From Spirogloea muscicola (taxonomy: Eukaryota > Streptophyta > Zygnematophyceae > Spirogloeales > Spirogloeaceae), in assembly GCA_009602725.1 (NCBI GenBank), contig WELB01000282.1, positions 1-53,155 of the forward strand: a stretch of DNA of 53,155 nt. Reading direction: 5' to 3'. The notes beneath the pieces were generated by a model, which worked only from the letters and a program-made list of their open reading frames with translations, was not told where the DNA came from and did no database searches. Of the stretch, positions 40,699-52,805 are shown piece by piece. Position numbers and translations under genes: made by a program. Numbering within the stretch: position 1 is the stretch's first letter; each line of letters opens with the position of its first letter.

Positions 40699-42989
40699 AT
40701 GGCGATGTACAGCCCGCAGTTCTTCACTACCTGCACGCTGGGCGGCGCCGTCGCCTGCGGGCCCACCCACGCCGCCGGTGCGCGCCGCCGCCGCCGCCGC
40801 CTTGCTGAGCCCGCCATTCCGCCACGCCGCCGCAGCGCCTAGCTCCTCTGCAGCAGCACGAGCACGCCGTGTCTGCACCCATTAAGACGAATGCGGCTGC
40901 TGAACGAAAGGGAACGCAACGAAACGGAACGGAACGACAGTAAAGAGCTGTAGAAGCCGGCCAGGTGCATGCATAGGTGTCCATGACTCAGTTAGCGGAG
41001 CCACAGGTCAAGGCAGAGAGGGCGCTCTTGGTACCAAAGTGTCAGTAGTTAAGGAGGTCAGACGAGCTGAGGGGAGGAAGAGCAACCCCGGCTTCAGCCG
41101 CCGCGCTCGCCTGACGCCTAAGCGCTTCGATGAGCCTTGTCGCTGAGCTGAGGTACTCTTGCCTGGCTCCGGGCGCCGCCTCTCTGGCTCGCGCGTGCAG
41201 TGACGCCGCTGGACATGGTCAAGACGAACATGCAGGTCGGCCGTCGCGCTGCCTGCATCAGACCCCCTTCTGCTGTGCTACTTGTGTCCACCTGACTAGC
41301 TCCGCTTGCAAGTGGCCCGACTCCTCAGCTTGATATACGGGAAGGCCGCATTTTGGTGTCAGCCTCTAGGCAGAGGACAGCATAACAAGGGTCCAACTTA
41401 CGCCTCGATTGTCATACCTGCAGGCGGATCCAATTCGGTACAAGAGCATCGGCAATGGCTTCAGGTGAGTGAGAGAGCAGCATCCGAGATGACATGCTCG
41501 GTGGCTGGTGCGATGTCCGCCAATCGTCAAGTGGGACTGGACGTAATGAGCCCCAGCCCAGGATGACAATGTATGTGGTTATTGCTCGGCTAAATACTCT
41601 TGCTATCGCCAGGCTCAATTGGTGGAAGTCGTGGTGGCAGGCTGGTGTGGGCTGAGCAGGGGCTCCCGGGCATTGTCCGTGGCTGGCTTCCCACGTTCAT
41701 TGGCTATTCTTTCCAGGTCTGCAGTGGCACTCACGCTGGCTCTTTGTGCAGTGGCAGACAACACCCGTGCCTGCTGCAAGCCTGCTGGAAGATGTCTTGT
41801 TGTTGTCAGCAGATGTGGAGGACAAGCCCCAACTGCAGCACCTGAGTCTGCCTGATTGATTTTCCTACCAGGGGGCGTTCAAGTATGGGGGTTACGAGTA
41901 TTTCAAGAAGATGTACTCGGACATGGTCGGTCCTGAGTATGCCAAGAAGTACAAGGACCTGATCTACATTGCGGGCAGTGCCTCAGCCGAGTTCTTCGCT
42001 GACATTGCCCTCTGCCCGTTTGAGGCCGTCAAGGTCGGCTGCTTGAGCTGATTGCATTATGATTGTCAATTGCAACAAGCTTGTTTCTTGTTGACATATC
42101 CGGGGAGGTTGGTTTGCGTCAGAAGATTGCAGTGAATGGCTTTCCATGTTCCACACTGCTGGTTGCAGGTCCGAGTCCAGACACAGCCTGGGTTCGCGCA
42201 TGGCATGCACGACGGAATGCCCAAGATGATTGCGGCCGAAGGTGTGGCTGGCCTCTACAAGGGCCTCGTGCCGTTGTGGGGCAGGCAGATTCCCTACACA
42301 ATCATGAAGTTCCTGACATTTGAGCGCACAGTCGAGTATATGTACAGCAATGTGGTGCCCTATCCCAAGGCTGAGTGTAGCAAGCAATACCAGGTGTGCT
42401 CTCCTACGCTCTCACGACTTCAGATTGCTGTCAGTATCGTGACAGTCGAGCTCCAGGGGATGAAGTTCAAGAACAATGCAGGTCTGATCAGAGGTGTCAC
42501 TGCTGGTGCCCCACGTGGATTGCAGTTGGGTGTGAGCTTTGTGTCGGGCTACATTGCCGGCATCTTCAGCACCGTGGTTTCACAGCCTGCCGACAATATT
42601 GTGTCACTCATGAATAAAGGGCCCGGCCTTTCCGCCAGCGATGCCATCAAGCAGGTTTGCTTCACACTTAGTTTAAGGTCAGTCAGCTGAGATGAATGCT
42701 TGAGGTGATGATGATGATGTTATCAAAGGTGTGTCCTTTTGTTGATCTCCTCAGGTGGTCGCAGACGGGATAATTGCTGCTTACTGCTGCTGAGAACACC
42801 AGTGTCCTTTTGCAGCTGGGTCTGCAGAAGCTCTTCACACGGGGCCTGCCGCTGAGGCTGGTCCAGATCGGGACACTGACGGGCCTCCAGTGGGCGATCT
42901 ACGACACTGTGAAAGTAGTTTCGGGTATCCCTACTTCGGGAGACGTAGATAAGGTGGATGCTAGGCATGAGGTTGTGCCTGCCCAGTGA
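40699..42989 (+). CDS. Mitochondrial phosphate carrier (SLC25A3/PiC type)
   Basis: Seven exons in agreeing phase: about 40699-40777, 41201-41235, 41424-41464, 41641-41716, 41872-42033, 42169-42393, 42526-42654, plus the last exon 42816-42989 (TGA), giving about 306 residues. All three carrier signatures are present: [20 protein letters not shown] and [10 protein letters not shown]. PiC-typical stretches are [55 protein letters not shown] and [20 protein letters not shown]. The protein imports phosphate with protons across the inner membrane for ATP synthesis. The first exon follows a gap; ATG at 40699 may be internal, so a presequence may be missing. The long first intron contains a retrotransposon scrap. 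Confidence 0.92.
40940..41095 (-). repeat. Subfamily F scrap inside intron 1 of the phosphate carrier gene
   Basis: Read on the minus strand, the F-type tail and UTR are recognisable ('gtcatggacacctatgcatg' compared with 'gtcatgaacacctgtatgca' at 30025). The hairpin is degraded (GGCCGGCTTCTACAGC). It shows the family has inserted into an intron of a working gene. Confidence 0.6.
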
Positions 42990-43395
42990 AAGTCGTTCCG
43001 CTCGGTGGACAGCTACATTAGCAGCTCTTGTGAAGCCAGGCAGCTGGATAGTGCGCCCCAGGAAATGGTGGCGACAAGCCATGCGCAAGCATGGTAGGTC
43101 CGCTGAGACAGCTTAGCCGGCTTCCTTGCTCCGCAGCAAGAAAGGACCGCGTTAGTCTCCTGTAGTTCTGCAGCCACGTGGAATCTAAAGTGTTGCCGGT
43201 CCCTGTTCCTGACTGCACCCTCAGCGACTGCAAGAGCGGCATCAACAAGCAGCCACCATCAGCCACGGCCGGCGTGAGCCAAGCCTGAGCAAGCAGCGGC
43301 CTTACGGCGCAGCCACTGTCAGCAGCGCGGCCCTGGGCAGACATGTGATGCCCAGGCGCCCGGCTGCATAGCCAGGCCCTCCAGCTTACCGTCTC
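42990..43395. other. 3' flank of the phosphate carrier gene
   Basis: No exon, RNA gene or repeat was recognised in these 400 bases. Confidence 0.4.
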
Positions 43396-43640
43396 TATTT
43401 CCCTGTCCCCGCCCCCTTGCCTTTGTACATTGGCCGCTCAGGCCCTTTCTTTACAAGCTGTTCCCCACCGGTCAGTATGTCTGCAGCAAGCTCAGGCCTT
43501 GCTCTGCACCAGGAAAACAACGACCAAAGAGCTGGGTGATCTATTGCACGGCAGATACTTGGAACCTGTCCTCCAGTATCATGGTATCCATTGGCAGCCT
43601 CTACGTGCTGACCAACAGGCAGGTCAATACAGCAGCCAGC
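43396..43640 (+). pseudogene. Degraded subfamily A 3' UTR and C-terminal scrap
   Basis: A UTR piece has 'cttgcctttgtacattggcc' and a GGCC-GCTCA-GGCC hairpin at about 43430-43442. A separate coding scrap has LQQAQALLCTR and then LYVLT at about 43598, which matches the A tail SDLYVLTRGY. Confidence 0.5.
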
Positions 43641-44312
43641 GGCCTGCAACACTTAATGTGATGGCCTCTAGGAGAGAAGAAGCAGTCCAGAAGGAGGCAG
43701 TGGCTGTGAAAGGAGCAAGTTTAGAAACAACAAGGTGCGAAGGGGCCCAACAGCCAAATTGCTGAGCCAAGCAAATGGCTGTTATGGGCGGCCACTCAAG
43801 GACTGCTGTCTGTCAAGAGGAGATTGGTGATGTTCAGTAATCACAAGAAGCCCCATATGTGTTGATGGTAAGGTCCGAGATAAACGGTTCCGTGCACACT
43901 GGAGCTGGATATCTTGCTCGGCACATTGCATATGATCCGGGCTAATTTTTCGCATGATCTTCCGTGCAGCCCCGCATGGAAATCGCAAACCAGTAGACAT
44001 GCAACCTCAGCACGTATTACTCGAGCATTGGTCAATCACAAATCACACGTATGCAGCACCTGCAGTCAGTGAAGCTCAACACACATCTGCGCACCGCAAC
44101 AGATACTGTACCACTTGTTGGGGCAGGAAGTGCTTATTGTTGTGAATATGATGCTGCCCGTGGAGCCTGACAAGCTGTGCGGCCTAAAACCTGTCGTGGG
44201 CAAAGCTTGGCCTGCCTTGCAGACAGCTGCTTGTACACCATGGGCTATTTTGACCATACTTGTCAGTGTCATCAGCCCAGTCAGGGTGGACCAGCAGGTC
44301 CCCTCGGCCAGC
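43641..44312. other. Gap before the 3' end of the kinesin gene
   Basis: Nothing coding is recognised on either strand. Part of it is probably the 3' UTR of the minus-strand kinesin gene, whose stop is at 44313-44315. Confidence 0.4.
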
Positions 44313-47300
44313 TTAGTTGGTTGTATTCTCCTTGTCAGCTAGCTGCTGAGGAGTCCAGGCAACAGGCCCCTTGGGCACACATATAGGCTTAGATTCCACC
44401 GCCAGCTCTCTCAGAAGGTCCAGCCTTCTGGAGGTTGTGACCCAGCCTGACTCTGCTTGCTGGTCATCACTGGACTTCCTAACTGGAGTAGGTCCATGAG
44501 AGGAGACCTGCTTAGGGTGACCATGAGCATTCATACGATCTCTGGTTGCAGGCAAGGGGAGTGAAGCCCTCAGGGAATTAGACCTATGTGGAGTGTTTCG
44601 AGATGAAGCTGGCCGCTGGCTGAGACGTGTATGCCGAAGCCTGGGAGAAGGTGAAGGAGGGCGAGCGGTTTCCTCCAAGGTGGCCCTTTTACTACTGTCT
44701 ATGGCTTTGCTGCTTTCACTTGGAGTTCGGCCATAAGTGGCAGGTGGTGCAGGCAAGGCTGGAACTGGCGTGGTGTTCGGCGCGCCAGCAGTGGCAGAGG
44801 ATATGGAAGTGGAACTGCATTTTGGGTTGGCCATAGAGCCCAGCTGAAGCTGCTGTGGCTTGGAAGCTGACGGCATACAGCCTTTCCTCGCGCCCTTCCT
44901 CAAGGATGCAAGGGGAACAGCTACCTGCAGGAAAGCTTCATGGTTACTGCATATCCAGCCATGGACACAATTTTGAGCAATGACATGTGACAGAAGTGGG
45001 CCTTCCGAAGTCCTGCCCATGATTGTCACATTCAAAAAGCAGGTGGTGTGCTTTGTTGTGCTGCGAAGCAAGGCTGCAACTTACCTGATTCACGTCAATG
45101 GCACCCAAAGGCTGCCTGAGGAGACCTCCAACCTGCCGTTGGCCCTCTTCATTTTCAATGGGTTCCTCTGTTGTCCTGTCAGGCCTTTCTGACAGGCCCT
45201 CCCTGATGGCCTTCTCCAGCCTCTCAGCATGCACTGCCAGCTTTGCAGTAACCAGCTGCCGCTGCCTCAACTTGTCGACATCGGCATCCTGCAGCATCCG
45301 CTCTGTGAAATTGGCTGGATTCAAGGTCTGGTTTACGTCCAAGGCCTCCATGGCTGCAGCAAGGTCCAGAGAGGCAGCCGTGGCCTCTGCGGACGGGTCC
45401 ACCTGCAGCGCTCGCCTGTTGATGCAGCAGTTGCCCCCGCAGTTGCACTGGGGGCTACACCAGTCTCCCTTACTTTTACACGGGCACTTGCGGCTGCACT
45501 TTCCCGCACAAGAACACCCAGCAGCCGGCCCAGCCTCAGCCGGCTGGACCTGCACAGCTGTCCTACTACCCCGGCATTCCACCCCAGATTGCTGCACACT
45601 GCACTCGTCACCTTTGTACTCAGCTCTGGAATAGGACCCTAGGGAGTTGCGCTTAGGATGACTTTGCCTTAGATCGTCCTGAGCTTGCTGATGCTTTCTT
45701 GTGGTTGGTAGGTAGTCAGGGTCCTGCAAGTCACTGCTGCCTCCATCACTTGCTTCAGAATCCACCTCAAGCTCTCCAATATTGAACCTCCGTTTCCTTG
45801 TTGGTCGAGTACGCTGCAATGTTGACAGTCATGAGACGTTTGAGTATCAGGCATCAGACACGAGCCTCTGCCCGAGTTGCCAGTAGAAGCAGTTCCAGTG
45901 CAAGCTGCAATATGGTCTCACCTGCCACAAGACACTCTTTGACTCATCTTGATTGGTAGTAGGAGAAGCTGTTAGATTGTCGGTCATGTGCAACATAGTC
46001 TCAAGGCCCTTGTTGATTGCCATAGCAGGCCCACCCTGCAAGAAACTTTCTCAGGACCTGTCACGATGTTGCCAAGGAACACTCGAACGCTAAACCCTGA
46101 ACCCCATACCCTAAATCGAAACCCCAAGAAAAGCAGTCACAAGTCAAACAGGTTGTTGTGGTACCTGGTCGGCCTCCTTGAGAGCCACGGCAACAGCACT
46201 TTCGGCATACAATTTCCTTTGCTCTAAGCTGGTACACCTCTGCTTGCTTTCTGTCAACTTCTCAGTCAGCCTGGCGACTGTGCAATGCAAGCTTTCCATG
46301 ATGTCTTCTTGGTCTCTAAGCAGGCACCTGCAGCCGATATCTGGCTTGTCAGCTTGCACTTGACTTCATCCAGGCATCTACTGTTCAAGGGTATCCTTCA
46401 CTAGCCTTCACATCGGCAAACAGTATATTTGTAAACCACCTGGCAGCAGAAGTGGCCTCGAACATGTGTTGAAGCAGCCCTCTGGCATCTCCAAAGGTTC
46501 GCACCCTTTGCCAGCGCAACCGCGAGGAGTCCAAGGAGCTTCTGTCCCTCTCTTCTGCCTCTGCCAACTGCTGTTGCATCTCTAGGATTGCAGCACTACT
46601 TTGCTGGATGGCTCCATGCAGTGCAGCCAACCTAGCCTGCTTTCCCCTTGGAGAGAGGGGAGAGAGCTTGGTGCTGGAAAACACACAACCAATGGAAAAT
46701 CAGTAAACTATGCTGTAACAATCATTTTGCTGCTGTTTGCAGTGGTCCGTTATCATTTGCGACCAGTTCCGCTGACCATCCATACCTGAATGTACTATGG
46801 CATTCATATGTGTATAGCACCAGATGCTCACCTTGTGGCAGGACTGCCAGGACGCCATGAAGCCGACTCTCCTTTGCCTGAATCCACCAGCCTAAGCTCA
46901 TCAATCTCCTTGCCAAGAGCCGCTCGCCTGTCACGCAGACCGATGAAGGTCAGATAGTCCACCTTTTCCCACTGCTTGGCTATCCACTACTTAGCCATAG
47001 TCCATGAGGTACAATGTATTATGGACTTGAGGTCTTTGGAAATGGTCAGGAAGGCTATTCTGGTCTCAGATAGGTGTCATGTGAGTTGACGTGCATGAGT
47101 AGCGCAGTTGTCCAACCTCTCTGCTTCTTTTCTCATGGCTTTCCGCACATCGTAAATGCTCACAATTAGTGACAGCTCTCTGTCGAGCCAAGACCTCAAG
47201 CTGCTCTCTCCAACAATTCCTCCACCAACAACGGTCTCCTGCATGGTTGTAGTGACATTCTTCATAGCTCTGCGGGTTTCTAAGACGTCCTTAAGTCGTT

Positions 47301-50300
47301 TCGTGGCCATTGCCGCCTCCTCTGTCTTTCTTTGTAGAACCTGCAAGGTCAGACCGTGGTCTGTCAGGTCACAACGCCTGACAACAATCTTACAGCACAG
47401 TAAAGGGCAGACGCTTGCTGGTATTATGCTGCAAATTCGATATATGAAGTCTAGGTATGCAATGTTGTCAGTCTGCCCCACTCAGTCTCTGCAGCTTTTG
47501 CAATTACCACTCTTTGGCGTTGATGGATGGCCTGCAACTTATGCATCTCATACTCATTCCTCCTTCCCTCCTTTCGTAGCTGCTCAATACCTCAACAATT
47601 TCCTTCGATGAGCTCACTTGTGAGATTTAGGTCCGACTGCGAGCCTCTTGACATTCTGAAGGTAGTGCAAGATAGTACTAAGTGGAGCAAGCACTCTGCA
47701 AACGTCTCCGGCTCCAACTTTACCTTGTACTCTATTCCCGTTGAATCATCAAATGGTACATGTTTGAGCTCACCTGCAACACTTCTTTCTCCCGTGCTTG
47801 CTTCCAAAGAAAGAATTGCTCAGCTTCCTGCTTCATTTTGCGTTGCAATTGCACCTGCAGGCAGCATTGACATCACAACCGAGTCAGCGCATATTTCCAT
47901 CTTACAATCATGTCACAGGAAAATTACTCCCTTGTCTACCTCGTCCATGATTGATAGAAGACTTATAGTAATTCTGACGTGAATAAGAACCCTCACTTTC
48001 TGCTGCTTAATCCGAAGTATGTCTTCATTCAGGTGCTTAGCGAGCTCCTCGCTTCGTTGCTTTTGCCGAAGCAGCACAGCCTGGCCTTCTTGCCTTCGTC
48101 TCAACTCATCAATCTGGACAGGGGGACAGACTTTTGATGTTACAAGCTAGTACTACAAACGTGTCTGTCATGCAGCTGATCAAAAAAGTTGATGTCGAGA
48201 AAGCAATCAGTCACCTGCTTCTCCAAGCTGACAACTTTCAGTCTGTATGCCTCTTGCAGCTTCTTTGCCTGCTCATCAGAGCTGGACATCATGTACTCGA
48301 TGTCTGCAACAAGCCTATCTCGCTCTTTCTGCATGTCCAAGTTGGAGATAGTCAATTAAACGAAGAGCACCACTGTAGATCAGAATATACAAAGTCTCCT
48401 GGTCGAAGCTAGTTCTTTTGACCTTGCAAACCCGAATTCAATGCAACATGTACAGACCAGGAGGATCTTCTTCTCCTCTTCCATTTCCTGGAACTTCCTC
48501 TCATATGCTTGACGCAACAGTAGTGACCGTCCATCTCTTGCAAAGCTTCGCATTTGCTCCTGTAAAACGGAAAGTCACAGTGAGGCACCTTCTATGGTAG
48601 ATCATGCAAAATATGTATTCTTAGGCAATTGTGAAGTTGTGGAGTGTGCCAACAGATGGCAAATCAAGACCTCTTTCTCCTCCAACTTCTCATTCAGCTC
48701 CTGGAGCTCTTGACCATATCGATTTTGAGAGAGCGAGTGCTCCATCTCGGCAGCTTCAGCCACCGCTTCGTCCTCCTCAACTATCAGAAGCAGCACAACC
48801 AGTCACTGGTAGTACAGGTAAGTCCGTGCCTGCATCAGGCACAGCTGCACCTTGCATTTAAGTTGAGGGTATGCCTGACACCAATGACCAATCGGTATCA
48901 AGACAACCTCAACAACACACGCACCTGTAGACCCAAGGCGTAGATCTTGATCAACAAGCACACCAAATGACTCTGCAGCTGGATCACCAATGGAAGAAGT
49001 TTGCACTGGTCTTGTGTCTGATCTATGTAAGTCAAATTTAGTAGCTGAAGTTTGCTTCAGTTGCCGAACAGTGGCCTCCAGTTCTTGGATGCGAGCCAGT
49101 TGGTTGTGCAGCAGACTTTGCTGCCCTGCATCCTCTTGTCCGCTTACTTCTGGTAATAGCAGCCTCAAGCGGTCCCGCTCCACCTGAAGCAGAAGAGCTC
49201 AGCCGTCAAATGGACAAGACTAGATTGTTGGCAGACCACCATCTTGAGTGCATGACGAGCTCATGGATGCACTAGTACGTTCAAGTACGCATGGCCCGCA
49301 TGACGTACCTGAGCAGCAAGTGCCCTCTGCGACTCCACTTTTGCCGTCTCCTTTGCAGCTATGAGCTCCTGGCAGGCGTCAGCTTTGGTCGCTTCGAGCC
49401 ATTGGATATGCTGGCGCAATAAAAGCACCTCATGCTGAGAGCTCCCTGCTGCCCTCGAGCACATAAGCTCTGCCTGCATCATCTGGAGCTGCTGGCGCAA
49501 CCTGTGAAGCTCTGCTGCAGCCGGATCCCTGTTCACCTGCTCGCATGAATCAGTGAAGAGCAATGCCTCATTAGTTTCACGACACACAGGCTTTACTTAC
49601 CTTGTCGCTTCTGACGTGACTTTTCTTATCTGCCACCGGGCACATTGCAGTGAGAAATGACAACAACATTGCTGTTTGGTCATCAGCACAGATGCAATCA
49701 AAAGCAGCTCAATACTTCTGGAGCACTGGAACTCACCAGTGGTTTGTTTTGAATGTTCCTTGCTCTGTTGGCGTATTTCAGAGTATTTAGGCTCTCTTCC
49801 ATATTGATGTCGGCTGGACTCACACAAGCTGCACTGACAGACATGAAATGTATATACAGCTTGTGATTGAGGAAGGTATAGATAGGCCTTACACCTTGCT
49901 TTTATGATCAGGCCACTGACTTGACTGCAGTCCTTACCTATCATTACTGTCCGACTGTTGCCTCCCAGAGAGTCCTGTAATGTCAAATGCGGGATTTCTC
50001 AAATTAGTATCACAAGATTTCTAGTGTCCCGTTAAAAACATGTATAACCTCTTATACTGAAAGCCTCTCTTAATAATATGATAGACTTGTTTTCAAATTC
50101 CTGCTAGGTCCATGACATGGGAGCTTGCACTACTGTACCTGCAAAAGGCGCGTAAGCTTGCTGTCACGGTATGGAACGTGGCCCCCCTCCTTGTACCGCT
50201 TCTCGTCACCAAGAGCACTGATAACATTCCCAAGTGCTAGGAGGCCCTTGTTGATATGTATACCTGCATTCAGAGTGTCGTGTCAAAAGGCAACCAAACC

Positions 50301-52164
50301 TCTTGCTGCATTGTGCTCCAGCTGACATCAAAGTACCGCTTGCACTGCTGACGTACCTTCTTGAAGGCGATTGCCATCAACCTTAGTCCGCTTCATCCTC
50401 TCAGATCCAGCGAGGTCAACAAGATGGAGCTTTGCACATAAAAAGTCCTCACATACTCCATCTGGGCCATCATCGTTCGGCATGGCTTCCCATTTCCGCC
50501 GCTGCTCAAGGATCACAGTGAAAATAGCATGCGACCGACTGCATTGTACAACAGAAGATGAGGGTGACCAGGTTAGCATGACGAGGCCATGGATGTGGCA
50601 ATAGGGCTGTGACCATGAAAGCAACGTCCATCCGCCTGCTGAAAGTATGCACAATTTTGGTGCTTATTCATGTGGATATCTTACAGTTGTGCTACACAAG
50701 CACTCCCTCTCACCTTGAGGTTGCATTCATGCCAGTACTACCGGTCGCTCTGCATAACGAACCCTGCTCAAGGCATGCAGCCATTTCATCTACAGTACAG
50801 ACATCCACTTCATTGACTCCTGCAAGTGTTATTCCTCGCTGTGCTGTTTCACGGATGCTGAGTGGCGGTCTCCCTGTAGTCTTTGCGTGCGCTGATCCAA
50901 GTGGTATGCCACAGCTGCCTGAGCTGCTGGTGCAGACAGCACTGTCGAGCAAGTCCCTAATTTCCTCTTTGTGTATCTGCAGGTAGTTGGGGACGATGTT
51001 GACTATTTGCAGCACAACGATTCGTGTACCCTTGTGATGCAACTCCTGCCCTTGTGGGTCGGCAACCTCTTGTTGACACTCCTGGCAGTTCTTGACTTTC
51101 AATGCACTTTGACAACACCTGCTCATGGGGTCACTCGCCCTACCTCAATGTAGGAGACTCGTATTTGGAATTCCACTTGGTCCTCCTTCTTGGCCACTTT
51201 CTGAAAGAGTGTCTTCATGACCTGTGGTATGATCCCCTCCGAAGTACCTCCTACAGCATAGGCCGTTCCCATGGTGTAGGTCTTGCCAGACCCTGTCTGA
51301 AGGTTGCCACCATGGTTGTATCCAGCAGGGAAGTTAGTGTCGTCTCGATTGCACCAGCTTTAGAGCAGTCGGGCCCTGCAGTTGCACGATCAGCATTGCT
51401 ACTTGATAGCGAAGATGGGTGAATATGCCAAGCAGTCTCGTGGCTACTGTGTGTTTCACTGGTGACGCCTCTGTGCGATGCTTGCCGTATACTATTGGTG
51501 AGGTCTAAAAGAGGGTTAAGAGATTTCGAGCAACAAAATGTGCGCCGCCTGGGCCCCTGCATATGCATAAACATGGAGAGGCGCAACGATCGCCAATACC
51601 AGCTTGACAGCTGCAAGGGCTGGAGCAAGCACACAAGCGCGCACCTGTCCATAGGCAAGGACAGTGGCATTGTAGCCCTCAAAGAGGCCATACACCAGGG
51701 GCAAGACGCACTCGTCGAACATGTGCGAGGGAGGGGATCCGCGGCCGCCGTAGACATGATCGAAAGTGAAGGCCTTGTCAGGCGGCACCTGGACCTGAAA
51801 TCCGAGGACGCAGAGTGCAGGGGCCATCGACCACAGAGGTGAGCCCAGCACTGACGCGACGGTCCAGTTCAATGCAGGGGCTGCAGCATGGCAGCATGAC
51901 AGACACTGCAGAACTGGAATCGTAGGCGGCTTGTCTAGCGGCCCCAGTGCTTCCACTGTGACGAATTACCATGAAGTCCTGCTATACCTGGTGCTCGCCA
52001 GGCGTCACCGAGAGGCACTGCTGGCACTTGGCGGCGCGCTCCTGCGCGATGAGCGGGCGCACATGAACGGCCACCTTGACGGCGGCCTGCAGCCCCGGCG
52101 GCGCGGCGGCGGAGCCGGCGGCGGCGTCGTCCGGACCGCCGCCGCCTTCTGCGACGGCGACCAT
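44313..52164 (-). CDS. Kinesin-4 (KIF4/FRA1-type chromokinesin) with cysteine-rich CRC region
   Basis: Microtubule motor of about 1503 residues in 23 exons: 52164-51988, 51794-51645, 51296-51144, 50976-50714, 50538-50357, 50263-50139, 49974-49938, 49828-49737, 49536-49309, 49183-48925, 48780-48671, 48559-48458, 48328-48215, 48113-47997, 47854-47774, 47579-47508, 47340-47091, 46979-46832, 46673-46440, 46327-46165, 46035-45922, 45813-45085, 44924-44313 (TAA). All join in phase. Motor motifs: [31 protein letters not shown] (P-loop), [78 protein letters not shown]. Long coiled coils follow, with [20 protein letters not shown]. Exon 22 holds a CRC block with about a dozen cysteines (near residues 1155-1195), as in animal KIF4. 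Exon junctions 17/18 and 11 are the least certain. Confidence 0.92.
46085..46128. repeat. Degenerate telomere-like sequence in a kinesin intron
   Basis: 'ctaaaccctgaaccccatac' followed by 'cctaaatcgaaacccc' resembles decayed CCCTAAA repeats of plant type. It lies in the intron between exons 21 and 20. Confidence 0.4.
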
Positions 52165-52600
52165 GACGGCCGTGAGCAGGGCTGCGCAGGCGTCGGCGCG
52201 GGCGCCGCCGCCGTTGCCGCCGCCGCCGCCGGCCACGGGGCCGGCCCGGAGATGGCTTTTGAAGGGCTGGGGAACGGTCACCTGCAGCCCCGCCGGGGTG
52301 AGCGGTGACGGTAGCCGCCACCGCCGCCGTTCCGTGAAGAGACTCTTCCAGAAGAGGCGATGGCTGTGATTGGCCAGCCCAGGAGAGAGGAATGAATGAT
52401 GGTATTCGAAGGGCCAGGAAAAGGGGGAAGGCGCGCGCGGTGCGCATGAAATTAAAGCGAGGCCAATTCAAGCCAATACATTGTTCAGGCAGAACATGCA
52501 GAAAGTGCAAAGAATGCAGCGCAAAGAATGTGGCTACATGAAACGACGCCCCACACTAGGAGGGCCGGAGGGTGGCACAGAGCGGGGGGAGCCGTGCTGA
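52165..52600. other. 5' flank of the kinesin gene
   Basis: GC-rich sequence with ccgccgccg runs just upstream of the kinesin ATG. It is followed at about 52360-52395 by a decayed minus-strand stem-loop module ('ggctgtgattggccagccca'). No other gene is seen. Confidence 0.45.
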
Positions 52601-52805
52601 CGGGGATGTCGCATAGCCTCTCCGACCTGCGCCTGCTTAGCAGGGGTTACTGAGTGGTTAGTAGCTGCTTTGTTTTTTCTTGTGTGCTTGTCATTTCTGC
52701 TGCTTCGCCTTAGGGCTTCGCCTGGCTTCCCCCCCCCTCTTCTTGGACTCTGTTCATTCTTTTTTGGGCTGGCTGTTCCAGCCCATATTCTCAATGGGCG
52801 AGCCC
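52600..52805 (+). repeat. Subfamily C tail, 3' UTR and stem-loop module
   Basis: Tail 'ctgcttagcaggggttac' with TGA at about 52650. The UTR leads to the hairpin GGGCTGG-CTGTT-CCAGCCC at about 52766-52784 and the box 'tcaatgggcgagcccgcc'. Coding sequence of another copy starts within a few bases of the box. Confidence 0.8.

Noticed and set aside
40444-40885. Frames running through the 99-N gap
   Set aside because: They consist partly of unknown residues and trinucleotide repeat. Only the last part, from about 40699 in one frame, is supported by phosphate carrier similarity.
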